From Ascaris suum (taxonomy: Eukaryota; Nematoda; Chromadorea; Rhabditida; Ascarididae): a stretch of 64,000 nucleotides of DNA. The notes beneath the pieces were generated by a model. That model saw nothing but the letters and a program-made list of their open reading frames with translations, ran no database searches and had not been told where the DNA came from. The stretch is taken from contig CM024170.1 in the NCBI GenBank assembly GCA_013433145.1, positions 1 to 64,000 of the forward strand, in the 5' to 3' direction. A program made the position numbers and the translations under genes. Shown here in pieces: positions 21,960 to 33,077 of the stretch (the stretch's first letter is position 1; each line of letters opens with the position of its first letter).

Positions 21960-23000
21960 AGTAAATCTTGACTTCAGATTTCTTGTAAATCACATGTTGC
22001 CGCTGTCGTCATATAAGTGTAGAACAACATGTTTAAATTCTTGGCTAAAACATTAATATAGAAAATCGTTGTCGGTGTGCCCTGATTAAAAAAGTTGTTA
22101 TAGTGATATTTTTTGGCAAGAATTGTGAATAGTTGTGGCGAGAACGAAGAGCTCAAGGAATAGTTTCAGTCTTCACTTCTTTTTTCCTCTTTGATGAACG
22201 TTGCATCAAATTCGGTCGTATAGAAAGAAAGTGATGGGATGTTGAATATGGCAGATATAATCGCAAGACTTGAGAGACGACAATTCCCCCATTCCCGAAT
22301 AAAAGCAAAACTGCTTGATGTCGCTGAAGTTATAAAATAGCAAGTTTGAGTGTAAGATTATGTGAAAAATTTCCTTCACTTTTTTCTGCTTTTCTTCTCA
22401 TAAAGTCCTATATTCTCTTCAACTTTCGCGACCGTGTTATTACTAACCATACCCCCCCCCCTCCTCTACCTCCGCCCGTCTTCAATTCTCAACTAATCAG
22501 CGCTCTCAGCTCAAACCAATGATTCCAATGCCCACTTCACCTCAGAAAGCACATACAAATTATTGCTGAATTAACTTTCATTAAAGCGAAACAAAGAATA
22601 ATTCCTTTAATTTATTCCACATAAATTATTCACAAATTATGAATATGATTTTTGCACCTTTATTTGAAGCCGGAAGTATTCATCTATATTCACTTACTTA
22701 ATGACCAAAGATTCAGCATAACTCTTCTAAAAAATTATTCCCCACTTTTTCGCATCGATCAGCGCCACAACCATCTCTATTAATATGAAACAAACCGTTC
22801 AGTTATCTTCTTGTTTCGTATAGTGTTCATTTGTGAGAACCAGGGATCCAAAACGTGCATAAGATGAGACGAATAAAAAATCGCGAAAAAAGAAGAAAAC
22901 GAAGAAGGAGAGTGACAAAAGAGGCGAAGGGCAAAATATATAGGAAGAGAACAAGATCGAAAAGAAAAAGTGAAAAACATTCGCGGAAAAGCGGCAGAGA
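21960..23000. other. No gene recognised; C10 tract
   Basis: AT-rich with a C-run at 22452-22461 in a CTCC-rich context. No splice-bounded frame. Confidence 0.4.
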
Positions 23001-23003
23001 ACA

Positions 23004-23237
23004 GTGGACGTTTCTAGAGGTATAAAAGACGGTCGATTTGCGTATACGCAGGGAGAATCAGGAGACGCAAAAGTTTTCAAGACGAAAGCAGACAGAGAAA
23101 AAAGGAGAAGGCGAGATATCATCATAAAATGTGAAGAAAACATAATTAAAGCAACACGAGAGGAAAAGCTCCTGCATAGAGGGGATAAGGTATTGAAAAG
23201 GAATAAAAAGCATAAGATGGGAACAGAAGGAATCTAA
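23004..23237 (+). CDS. Candidate basic ORF/exon
   Basis: A plus-strand frame of 77 codons with GIKDGRFAYTQGESGDAKVF followed by a highly charged part (KADREKRRRRDIIIKCEEN). A possible acceptor (GCAGAGAACAG) precedes it. The antisense frame is also open, so strand rests on purine-first codon bias. Unrecognised. Confidence 0.3.
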   Translation: MDVSRGIKDGRFAYTQGESGDAKVFKTKADREKRRRRDIIIKCEENIIKATREEKLLHRGDKVLKRNKKHKMGTEGI

Positions 23238-23529
23238 AACAAGATAAAGGCGAGGAATTCCGCAAATGGTTGGAGAAAATTTTAGCTGTTAGAATAAGCA
23301 CAACGGTTAGCTTTGTTCAACTTATTGCTGTTTTCCGGCTGGCGGTTAAGATTAGAAATTGTGCTATCATCAAGTCCGAATAATACTTGAAAGCCAACGG
23401 TTTGCGGATAATTTTGAGCAGATATTGGGAGCAACTTTGTTCAGTACAAACCTGTCACAATAGAACCCATTAGCAAAGGTAAACGAAAGAAATCAATTTC
23501 AATATTTCCAAACACGTTTCTAATTATCT

Positions 23530-23543
23530 CCCCCCCCCCCCCC
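23530..23543 (+). repeat. C14 homopolymer
   Basis: The longest of the C-runs, followed by AAGCCCCTCCTCC. Similar runs lie at 12115, 22452, 28298 and 31387. Confidence 0.95.
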
Positions 23544-24184
23544 AAGCCCCTCCTCCATCCCCCACATAGCAAAATTTGGTTAATGGTACATAGGAATTCA
23601 TAGGTGTACAACGGTAAAATCAATCAGCACAATTGCATCGTATAGACTGAATGCGATAAATATGCTGCCTTCTGCTATTGTATCTATTTGGAAATGCTGC
23701 ACTCCAATAATAAAAAACGTTAGTTGCAAAGTTTAAAATATGGAATTAAATAAATTTTGAACAAAGCTTGGTGGTAAAATTTAGCGCATTTTAATGCATC
23801 CATGCGAATTGCTACACAGAAATCCCTATTTTTTAGTGAAGAAGTGATGAATTATGTTCTATTATCCAATACCTAAAAATTAACGAATCTAGCTGAGCAC
23901 ACACAGGATCTTTTTATGTCCTGGCTAAGACGTAAAATATGCTTGCTGCAGCGGAATATCTTCTATCGACGAGTAGATGAGAGGTTATTAATAATACTAT
24001 TGCATCTTGCAAGAAACGATATGAATGCGCGGTTTTATTATCGATTATAGTTGAAATTATAGCTATTTGTTTGACCTAATGCAGCCATATGAGCGCGCCT
24101 CAAACTTTATCGAAGTTTTCTCAGCAATTGGATCCTAATAAACGGATTATCTCTATCGGTCTTATTTAAGGTATTATATTCCAG

Positions 24185-24393
24185 GACCGTTGAAGCTACA
24201 GTCGCGAAAATGAGTTTGGATAAGTCAAAGGAAGTGGACATATCCAGAAGGTAGCGATTCCATAGAGCTAGAGACATGTTACCTCCTTCGAAAATCCAGG
24301 TTGTTTTTGACGAAAGCAATAGTCTCAAAGGTTCCTCGAAAGAGGAAACAATCTCGAGGTCAATCCCAGTGCCCACGGATAGCGAGTTTTTGA
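24185..24393 (+). CDS. Two-exon 3' end of an unknown gene
   Basis: Exon 24185-24250 (acceptor TATATTCCAG, donor GAAG|GTAGCG) encodes TVEATVAKMSLDKSKEVDIS. A 49-nt intron ending AAAATCCAG leads to 24300, which continues in phase for 30 basic codons (FLTKAIVSKVPRKRKQSRGQ) to a TGA at 24391. Both introns ends are canonical. In exon 2 another frame is also open for about 60 codons and ends at a fine GTGAGT donor, but it does not match the phase of exon 1. Function unknown. Confidence 0.5.
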
Positions 24394-24506
24394 TATTAGC
24401 ACATTTTCAATCCCTTATAAACCGTTGGAATAGCGTCATATCATCGAACAATAAAAATTCCCAAAACGGTCTGAGTGAGTTTCATTAAAGCTTACAACGA
24501 GAATCA

Positions 24507-24716
24507 ATGCAACAGGTATTGAGTACCGCTTCTACAGAGAAATGTTTCATATATCCGTATAGAAATCATCAAATAAACCATGTCGGAATGTTAGTATATA
24601 GCAGCATTAATGGTGCCACATTAATGGGGTCACAAACAAAAGGAGGTCGTAAAGGCGAAAAGGTAAACTACTATCGATGCAACCAACATAAAACCACTTT
24701 GATGAGGAAGAAATAA
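24507..24716 (+). CDS. 69-aa ORF with FLYWCH-like features
   Basis: ATG to TAA. The second half (VYSSINGATLM, then GEKVNYYRCNQHKTTLMRKK) has the spacing of FLYWCH zinc-finger domains: hydrophobic strand, NG/GG turn, then (Y/W)xRC. The central Trp is Tyr and the later Cys/His ligands are not seen. FLYWCH domains occur in DNA-binding proteins and in MULE-type transposons, so this could be a decayed copy. An acceptor within the first codons (AATGCAACAG) allows a different reading as a small exon. Confidence 0.3.
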   Translation: MQQVLSTASTEKCFIYPYRNHQINHVGMLVYSSINGATLMGSQTKGGRKGEKVNYYRCNQHKTTLMRKK

Positions 24717-24719
24717 CCA

Positions 24720-25960
24720 TAAAGATGGTCGCATCCTCACATAGCGATTTATATACGTTGTCCTTATAAATAAATTGCATACAATTTATGCATCTACATA
24801 TTTTTCAATCTTTCATACAAACCAAAGTGATTAAGTATGACAGAAAAGCTAATATGATTTGAGGTTTCGTTCTTTGCTCCATCGAATTCCCAGTTCCATA
24901 GATCACCATCAAATAATGTGCGAAATCAAATCATGTCTAGCTATGGATCGTTCTCAAAAATCTTATATAGAAGATTCGTTCTGACATAATTCAATCAGTG
25001 TAAGATGTAAACGGGGTTAGCGTAGAAGGAAAATTTCTTAGGGACTTTAAAGCGTCTACGACACCTCTTGAAGGTGAGGAACCAACGTGAAAAATAGTAT
25101 AGAACACTCGGCTCCTTGACTGATGGCTCAGTGGCACATGAACAAACGAACAAATACATATGCACAAATATGATGTTGCAAAATGAAGAAAACGAATGAG
25201 AAAATATAATAAAGCAATTGTATGGAACAGAGAAGCTGTTAGTTTGGCAGTAAGGTGCTAATTCAGCACGTGAGTATGCTTGTATGCTTGAGACGGGTCC
25301 GCAACAACTTATTTTATGAAATCATCGCAAATTTTAAAAAAGTCTGCAAGAATAGTTTACGAAAAAAAAAATGCCACTCCTCTAAGAAAAATATCTCAAA
25401 GTTTTCATCATGCCCAACAATCACCAAAATTTGAAAAGGCCTTTCAAATGAGTACATCTTTGTGGAGCAACAAGTAGTTCAATGCTAGAAAATCCACTAG
25501 CTTGAAGGAACTCGTAAGTGCTAAGTCAGCTAGGAAATGCACGATTCTGTTAATATACGCATATAGCAAGAAACATTGCGTAACAAGGCTTTTTTCTTTG
25601 CGAAATCAATGTTCCCACCCGATCATATACATTCACAATGTTCTTTTTTCCTAATAAACACGAACGAAATTCTTAAAGCAATGAGAAGTTAACAGCTGCT
25701 TAAACGCTGAACATTTGGAGAATTGATTATTCAACATAGTTTTTCCCAGACTAGATTTGAATTCAGTCTCCATCGCTTGAATGCTTATTACCGCATAGAG
25801 GTATACCTCTTGCGAAAATCAGTGAAATGCGCTCTCAATCACAAGCGTTTCTGGTGCAATAAGTGCAGCGACATTTAGACAACCAATGGTTCTTATTGTG
25901 TCATATGCAATCCCATGCAGCCTTCAGAAGATATGAGGTTCTTTCTGAGTCGAGACCTAA
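24720..25960. other. No gene recognised
   Basis: AT-rich DNA without repeats of note or splice-bounded frames. Confidence 0.4.
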
Positions 25961-25976
25961 TCTAGGAGGAACTTAC

Positions 25977-26073
25977 TGTAAGCTTCAGCATACGAGGACT
26001 TCATATAACAACAAGTGAGATTGCTCGCGTTAAAGCAAGTATGACGTGCCGTTTTTTCGACACCTTCAATAAA
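25977..26073 (-). CDS. Well-bounded exon, Cys-containing
   Basis: Acceptor AGCGGGCTAG and a perfect donor (ACA|GTAAGT) enclose 32 codons plus 1 nt. The frame includes EKTARHTCFNASNLTCCYMK: three cysteines, an N-glycosylation sequon (NLT) and another (NAS), which suggests an extracellular segment. Phase 0 in, phase 1 out. It lies downstream of the minus-strand exon at 26.7 kb and may be in the same gene. Family unknown. Confidence 0.5.
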
Positions 26074-26667
26074 CTAGCCCGCTGCGCAAAGTTCACATGA
26101 ACAGCGAAGTAGTACCCATTTTATACGTTATGCTTTCAACAAGTTGTGCAATTTTCTCCACTAAACATTTGATTTTAGAGCTACATTCCACGACCTGTAG
26201 AACGCAGTTGATTAGTAAATTTTATGACACATAAGTTTCAGTAAAACTTATGTTCATCCTATATGTCGGAGTCTATTTCCATCGTATTTAAGCCGTCATC
26301 CTGATATACCGATTTTGCGTGCAGCTGAATGGAAACTTTCAGAGAGACACTTCATGTACACATGTGGACAATACAATGAATATGAATTGAACGTTTGAAA
26401 TATGTCATAATTTTGCAAAATTTCATTACCCTAATGACACTCTCATGCGCACTAAATGATGCCAATGACGTGGAAGTCTGAACGCCAGCTCGTAAAGTTT
26501 TTCTAAGCATTTTCAAAAAGCTTCGTCAGACGACACGCTTCAAGAGATGAGATACAGCACGACAGTCGATACCATGATAAAAGAATTTAAACTAACCCTA
26601 AGCACCCCCCTCCTCGTCTCTCCTCTCCTTGCCCGCTCTCCCCTTTCACCATTGCTTTAGCCGCCGC

Positions 26668-26842
26668 TCAATGGTGATAGAGTAAACTCAACTGCAATAA
26701 CACCCAACTAAATCCAGGTGGACTGTTTTCGTGCAATCGCATATGAACAAACTGCTCACTGCTAAATAACACCACTTTTATTCTCGAAGTGAGTTCATTT
26801 TGAAAATACCGCTGCATCGATTCGAGGGCCGAAGAAAGCTCA
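26668..26842 (-). CDS. Candidate terminal exon, unknown protein
   Basis: A pyrimidine-rich acceptor (CTTTTTCTTCTCGAG) opens about 58 codons to a TGA, including ELSSALESMQRYFQNELTSR and FVHMRLHENSPPGFSWVLLQ. The helical first part and balanced composition look coding. The frame also stays open upstream to an ATG at 26931, so the start is not certain. A small hairpin (CACCATTG/CAATGGTG) sits at the 3' end. Confidence 0.42.
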
Positions 26843-27776
26843 CTCGAGAAGAAAAAGTGAAATGCCAACGAAAGCATGCTTAAAGGCTTGTGAATTCGTT
26901 TTTTAGTGCATTGAATGTACTTGCTGGGCACTGCAGTATGGTTTCACGTTCGAAAACTAGTCGGAAGTATTCGAATTATCGGATTTCGACAGTAAATTTA
27001 AATAAACCGATGGCTTACTGTATATTTTATGTACTTACTGTAATACTTACTATGAATAGCTTATACTTATTGTAAAAGAAATTAAAAGAAACAGCGACAG
27101 ACACAGATAGACACAAATGTGGACATATATGGACATATATACACGACCATAAACGTAACAATACGCAGCACACCTTTTGCAAAGCAACTTTGCAAAAAGC
27201 GCATAAAAACGAGTCTTTCATATATCATATGTATGAATGAACGGAACAACTGGAGTGAGATATGAAAAAAATACAGAGCAAGAAAATTGTTGCTGTGTTA
27301 AAACAATCAAATTTGGTTAAAGAAAAGCAAAAATTAGAGGCCTGAAGAGTGCAATTCATCGCAGATTTATTGACGACAAATTCCAAATACCTACATAAAT
27401 CATATCTGAATAACATTTTAACGTTCGCATTAATTATGCAATGCAATGCAATACAATGGCAGTTGAGAATGCAACATTAGGCTCAGCGGATGATGTTAAC
27501 CAGCGAAGATAAGAGGCATTAAAACTCGCGTGCGTTTCTACTTTGACACCGTAATCAGTTCAACAATACGGCTTAACCAAAGCAAAGACAAGATGACTTG
27601 TCGTTGGGAAACCAAAAACAACAAAAGCAGCGCAACTCTTCATAATTGAGCACATCCGGTGAATAGTGAGCTGTTGTCGATGTCAGCGTTTCTCCGACAG
27701 CCATCCAATTCTTCTAATCAACAACAGCTCCCTTTTAAATGTAAGCCTAATCCTAATAAGTCGTTCAACAGCACCT

Positions 27777-28076
27777 TCAGACGGCGACGGATCTGAGAAG
27801 CACTTTCAACGCCTCTGACGGATAGATATTCTTAGCCCACAAAGATGAAGAATAATATCGTCTGCTTCGGTGGCTTTCGAGGGTCACAGTTTCGGCACAG
27901 CATGGGCAAGGAAAGGCCTTGAGGATAGCTTGAGAAGCCCGAACCATTGCGGGTTTTCGACGACGCTGAGAGTCCCACATAGGTTCCTCTACGCTCAGCA
28001 CGTTAGTGTCGGTTAAATTCATGAATGAACATCTAAGGAAAACTGTGTCCATAATTTGGTTTTCACTGGTGTGCAC
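27777..28076 (-). CDS. 99-aa ORF with C-P-C-C motif
   Basis: The minus-strand frame is clearly GC-richer than its surroundings. It contains EEPMWDSQRRRKPAMVRASQ and ILKAFPCPCCAETVTLESHR and ends in a TGA. A second minus frame is also open for about 55 codons. It may be the last exon of a gene or a decayed retrocopy. No family recognised. Confidence 0.35.
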   Translation of the reverse strand: MHTSENQIMDTVFLRCSFMNLTDTNVLSVEEPMWDSQRRRKPAMVRASQAILKAFPCPCCAETVTLESHRSRRYYSSSLWAKNIYPSEALKVLLRSVAV

Positions 28077-28336
28077 GATGTAGTATTATTTACATTGGAA
28101 ACCAATAAATCACTCAAACACATCATCAATTACATAAATAAAATCTCATCAAATATGGGAATGCCGTTGCTGTGGTAATACTAATCAATGCCATCGTGAT
28201 ATACAAGCAAAAGCACAACAAGCAAAGCCACAATTAATAACTAGGACTGTGAGGTGCCGAACGACTACCCGTACCAAGGCCCCCTCCTCTCCCCCCACCC
28301 CCCCCCTCCCCAAAGAGATATCACTTATATCCATAG

Positions 28337-28420
28337 CGGGAATAAACCAACACTCAAGTGCTACGCAAAATAATTTTGCAAATTTGATAAGAAAGCATGT
28401 GTACCTTGCTTTCCAATCAA
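28337..28420 (+). CDS. Well-bounded exon
   Basis: Acceptor TTATATCCATAG and donor TCAA|GTGAGC bound 84 nt (2 nt, 27 codons, 1 nt). The frame reads GINQHSSATQNNFANLIRKH and on to LAFQS. The other two frames stop. It lies just after a C-tract region (28291-28309). Family unknown. Confidence 0.45.
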
Positions 28421-28519
28421 GTGAGCACGATAAATGCGCTCAGCGTACGAATCTTTTTACGACAGGAGGCAGAGATTACCTTCTATGCAAATTTATTCGT
28501 TCGCTCAGTTAAGTGGCGT

Positions 28520-29570
28520 TCATCTCTATGCAAATTTATAGTTAAGTTTCGTCGGTAGTTCATTTCATTGCATAACAAATCCATAAAACGTTAAAAACTG
28601 GATTTAAGCGCACAGTTTGATATCTTCGTTAGCAGTTGCCATTTTCGATGTCACCTTTCAACCAATCAATATCAGATATTCGGCTAGTCGTTAGTTCGGC
28701 TACAAACAGAATTTTCCAACATCACAAATAACATAAGATTAGTCAATAAGCAACAATCGAAATGTTACCGGATATGAAAGTGAACCGAGAGGGGAGAATA
28801 CCTGACAACTCCTTCGTCTTGATACGTTGATCTTGACACGTTGATCGCCGTCTGAAAGCAATGCCTGATTAGCGTATTTTCTGGAAACATTTTCTCAACA
28901 CAAAAATATAGCTACCAAAAAAAAGAAGACATCTCTGATGGGGCTACATCAAAAAATTTTCATCCAGAAAATAACGTAATGAGGAGCACCATAGTTAGCC
29001 ATCAAAATAAGGTATGCTCAGGAATTTTCGAACTCCCGGCGTATTGGCCTTCGTTCGAGAATAACGACCGCGTTTCGAGGCCCTAAATGACAACTCTAAT
29101 GAGCTAAAAACAGCGCTCAAACGTAATCTACGAAAAACGCGCTTCAAACGACTCAAAACACACAGCGAAAACGGCTGTAAAGGATTTATGCAGCTCAGCG
29201 AAAACAGTGATTTTTCAAGACATGATTATGTTGCCCCTTCTCCTTCATCGTATTATCTTTTTGATGCGCTTCTGTGACTCTTTTTAGTAATAACCTCAGA
29301 GATTTTCCTTCCTAAACCGCAACCAGATAGAATCACGATACCAGAAAACTCTAAGAATTAAGCGGTTTTTCTTATATTTTCAGCGAAATAATAGCTGTGA
29401 ACGTGAGATAAGTATGACAAGTTATCGGAATTGTAAAAAGGACGTGGAGAAAGGTGTTAAAAATTCGGCTTATCATTCCACTGCAACACAAACAATAAAA
29501 GCACAGACGTTATAGTTGTGAATGAATGAAATAAACAGAGGAAGCAAAACTGAGAAAGATTGGAATCCCT
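28520..29570. other. Probable intergenic or intron DNA, possible old repeat at 28.97-29.25 kb
   Basis: No splice-bounded exon. The part around 29020-29220 (GAACTCCCGGCGTATTGGCC and neighbours) is GC-richer with no open frame and looks like a degenerate dispersed element; no second copy in the window confirms this. Confidence 0.25.
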
Positions 29571-29582
29571 TCATTTTGACAG

Positions 29583-29742
29583 ACTTAAAGCATTTGCGCA
29601 AAGAAACGAGTGTCGCTTGAAAACGTTGGCCACGCCGCTCGAAGAATGTATTCGTGTGCCTCCAAGTAATAAAAAACAGGCAGCGACGACGTTTACCCTT
29701 GAGGATGCAACCGTTCAATTGAACAACTTTAGCATCAAGTAA
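29583..29742 (+). CDS. Terminal exon, 52 codons
   Basis: The acceptor CATTTTGACAG (1 nt into a codon) opens a GC-rich frame containing KAFAQRNECRLKTLATPLEE and TFTLEDATVQLNNFSIK, ending in TAA. High GC3 and only one reasonable frame make it convincing. Upstream exons were not identified and there is no close AATAAA. Family unknown. Confidence 0.52.
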
Positions 29743-30000
29743 TTAGTTACGAGAACAAACAGTCGGTCGTCGGCGAAATTTGCTTGACGGACGCGCCAAC
29801 TCCTCAACTATGACGAATGGCCATTGAATTAGCCACCTCATAAATCACATGGGAACGTTCATTTATGAGGATGATTATGAAATTCACAACATTCGCAAGT
29901 TTCAAAAACCGGCGCACATATGAATACGCCTTATATGAGGATGCTTACATTTAGAGGGAGGCTCGAGAAAAAGAGACTTTTAAAACCAGCAATTTCTCAG

Positions 30001-30199
30001 GGCAAATGTATATTAGAGAGGACTGTGGAAACAGGAGAACAGCAAAGGAGAAAATAAGGACGAGAAAATACGACGAAATACACAGACTGAACATCAGCCA
30101 TTGCCTTATTCGTATCAGGGAAAGAAGAATATTTCTTGGTAAGAGAACACTTGCTTTGTGGAAATTTAATGAGATGTCATGGGTTCTACAGAGGGGTGA
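30001..30199 (+). CDS. Two-exon 3' end, basic protein
   Basis: Exon 30001-30138 has a perfect acceptor (GCAATTTCTCAG) and donor (CTTG|GTAAGA). It gives 45 codons, including YIREDCGNRRTAKEKIRTRK and RLNISHCLIRIRERRIFL. A 53-nt intron ending GTTCTACAG leads to a tiny last exon, in phase, that adds two residues and stops at 30197. It is rich in Arg/Lys/Glu. Family unknown. Confidence 0.52.
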
Positions 30200-30659
30200 G
30201 AAAGTGCAATAGTGCTAACGCCGACTGCATACTAATGCCATCAAAAGCAACCACGATAGCAACATAAGACAGTAGGCGGCTTCATGTAAAACTTCTATCG
30301 TCGCTACAAAAACAACGAAATTGTGAAACGAAATAATTTTCCAAAAATGTCCTCCGAAGTGGTTTTGAACTTCTATCTAAGACAACCTCTATTATTCACT
30401 TATAGGTAATGTTTTAGTTCCTGTACATTGCTTGTGCACTGGAACAAAATTAAGTACAGGTACAGGAGAGACGTTCATCAAAGTATAAATTTACGGGTAT
30501 AATGCAGAAGGGATTTCAGGAATAAAATTTCGCTTCACTAAAGGAAGTCAAGTTTGGCTATCACCAATACTAAACCACTTTATAGCCCTTTGAAACCTAC
30601 AAAAAATTTTGCCTTCTTATCACAGATTACCAAATGGATTGCTCAAACAGATTAAAAAC

Positions 30660-31000
30660 GGCTAGGAAAAATTAATGCATTGCAACTGATAGGTAAAGCA
30701 CGCAGCTATTTGACGGTCTTAAGGCGCATCCTTTCATCGAAACTTTTGAATAAGAGAAATAAACTAGCAACGAGATTCTTAATTCCATTACGCAATTGTT
30801 CGAACCGATGAAGTTTGGAACAAGAGTTGATAGCGACAACGACCTATGCAAATGCTCCAGAACTGCTACTATATAAATCCAATTCGCCAAAGAAATGCTT
30901 ATGCAAGTGGCACTGACGATGAAGATCATTAAGAACAGGTCAGTAATAATAGTCACAAGGCATCGGATCACAGTCGTCACCAACACGAAGATCCTTAATA
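30660..31000 (-). CDS. Hydrophobic ORF, doubtful
   Basis: A 104-codon minus-strand frame with hydrophobic runs (VTIITDLFLMIFIVSATCIS) that could be membrane-protein exon sequence. Splice limits were not found, and hydrophobic ORFs arise easily antisense to A-rich DNA. Confidence 0.2.
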
Positions 31001-31186
31001 TATGAGGTTAATATACCGGGATTTTTTTGCCGCAATAAAATCAAACAGAAGCAAACAATTGATTGGAGCCCGTATAATGCTTGGAAGGTTTGTTCAGAGG
31101 ACATGCTGAATATGAGAATGCAATAACGTCGAGATTCGTAAGCAAGTTTGTAGCCACTTCAAAACAAAGGTGCCGCTCGATTGCAG

Positions 31187-31258
31187 CCACATACGTCTTT
31201 TGTGTGTGATGCATTCATGCGAAAAATTTGTTTTCTTTCTACGCCGCTTCAACACCTA
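31187..31258 (+). CDS. Well-bounded 72-nt exon
   Basis: Acceptor GCTCGATTGCAG and donor CTA|GTAAGA bound exactly 24 codons, phase 0 to 0: HTSFVCDAFMRKICFLSTPL is the core. The frame runs on through the donor for a further 41 codons, so intron retention or a longer exon is possible. Two cysteines. Family unknown. Confidence 0.42.
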
Positions 31259-31386
31259 GTAAGAGCTGGAAAACACTTCCGTTGCAATAACAATAAATCG
31301 ATGGCACATACACTCTTCGAGTTATTGAACCCTAAACAGCGTTGCTTCCGAATGCAGCTCTTTGCCAATCCCCCTTGATCTTCCTT

Positions 31387-31398
31387 CCCCCCCCCCCC
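31387..31398 (+). repeat. C12 homopolymer
   Basis: Twelve C in a CTTCC...CTCCCATCTCC context, one of the recurring C-runs of this window. Confidence 0.95.
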
Positions 31399-31596
31399 TC
31401 CCATCTCCACCCTCAAACTGCTCTACAAGTTCATAAGTACATCGAAGAACAGCTGTGAAGATTTGAACCAGCACGATGCCATTACTGCCAGGTGTCATAA
31501 GAGGAAGGGAATGTTACAACGAGCGTTCCTGGTTTCTACATCACGGCAATGTCACAGTGACAAGGGATGCGTAAGAATGGCTTATCACTCCTAATA

Positions 31597-31681
31597 CAGG
31601 GTGAAACATTTCTGACATGACTGGATGTTAGTACAGGAGGAAACTGTTTCCTCATTACCGGCCCGAGCGCCTTTCACCCTG
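31597..31681. repeat. Nested hairpin, 85 bp
   Basis: Outer arms CAGGGTGAAA (31597-31606) and TTTCACCCTG (31672-31681) pair perfectly. Inside lies a second perfect palindrome, GAGGAAAC-T-GTTTCCTC (31637-31653). Upstream at about 31554 there is also GTCACAGTGAC. The arrangement resembles a tiny MITE or a structured element, but no target-site duplication was seen. Confidence 0.75.
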
Positions 31682-31835
31682 GGCCAAACAACAACAATAT
31701 AGGAACAATAAAGTTGTTTTTTTTAATTTAAAAAAAGATATTAACCTAATCTACTCAGTCCTTTGTTTTGATCATATGAAGGCTGTTATGTGTTCATTTG
31801 AGTAACAATATTCTTTTTTTAATTTATGCTTTCAG

Positions 31836-31954
31836 GCTCATTTGCGCTCACAGACGAATGCCGGGGTATAACATTGCGTTGTTCTGCAAATGAATTTGGG
31901 TTGAGGAGCCACAAGACTCATAACAGCTTCAAGGGCGATGAGAAGCATTCGTGA
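31836..31954 (+). CDS. Terminal exon, unknown protein
   Basis: A perfect acceptor (TTATGCTTTCAG) opens, 2 nt into a codon, a frame containing FALTDECRGITLRCSANEFG and ending KGDEKHS-TGA. Two cysteines 7 residues apart and a strand-like pattern suggest an extracellular domain end. A shorter competing frame stops after 18 codons. Family unknown. Confidence 0.45.
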
Positions 31955-31959
31955 ATGGT

Positions 31960-33070
31960 ACCACAGATGCAGAACCCCGAGTTATGCGATATTGCTTAGT
32001 GAGTTTAAAAGACTCTAAGTAAACGATCAGCTATACTTTCTTCGAGGCACATAAAATTCACAACAAAATCAGCATTTTTTCTGCGATAACAATTTATAAA
32101 CGCTTTCAAGCACTTCAGCCTTTCCAGTGAAATATCAGCTATTACTAAAATGAAAATAAAATATCACTAGAGCAAAACCACTATGAAAAAATACTCGTAA
32201 CATGCGACCGGATCGCTTAACCACCATTCAAAGCCACCAATACCTCTGAGATGCATCAGCATGCATTGCTATAGATCAGGCACAACCTTGCAGCTTCTGC
32301 AGTTTTTTCTTCCAAAATTTCGCTCGCATTTTTCTGATAGGATATGTTTTTCTTATAGGATATGCGAAGATTATAGGACACTTGTAATGAATCGCTTAAG
32401 CAAATAATTTCGATGTCCTATACCTATCGAGAAATCAATCAAACTACGGACGAATCAAACGAGACGCACTAATCATGCTAAACTAAATTTCATGCACTGC
32501 ACATCTCTCGTACACATTCACATAACGGGAAGAGGTCTGTAAAAAACACATTTTGCCATATGACGTGTACGAAAACAATGCCAGCGAAAATAGATGAATT
32601 TGCAAGGAACGAGTACAGATGAATGCTAATTAAGCAAATTTGAAAAAAAAAACTACAAAGTTATTATGAAAAAAATTGGAGCAAAACTGTTTTGGCTTAT
32701 GGTTAAAAAATAGTTAAAGCCATTTTATCTGGGACTAGCTTTTCGTGAAACTTTTTGTGGAAGCAGTTATATGGGCAAACGCATTTTAAGGTGTACATAG
32801 CGAAGCACGACACTTCTCAAATACTGAAAAATATTTCATATCAATAGTTCTATGACTAGCTTTACTAAAAACATCGATGTTTAGTGGAATCACAATAAAT
32901 GTGTGTCATTCGTACCTGCACATTATTATTTTTTCATAGACAGTTTCCTCCTTTTGTTTAACCACTAGGTCCATTAGTCCAATACCATGCATCATTTCTT
33001 GTAATTATGCAACGTTTTCATGTTGTCCCCACTTGACGGTAAAAACTGAAAATGCATCAAAACACAAGGA
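31960..33070. other. No gene recognised
   Basis: AT-rich, with short A-runs. No splice-bounded frame was accepted. Confidence 0.4.
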
Positions 33071-33077
33071 AACCAAC

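Noticed and set aside
24276..24470. VVFDES-type text resembling a BEL/Pao reverse transcriptase
   Set aside because: The rest of the RT motif order is missing, and a spliced gene model in another frame fits the upstream exon phase better.
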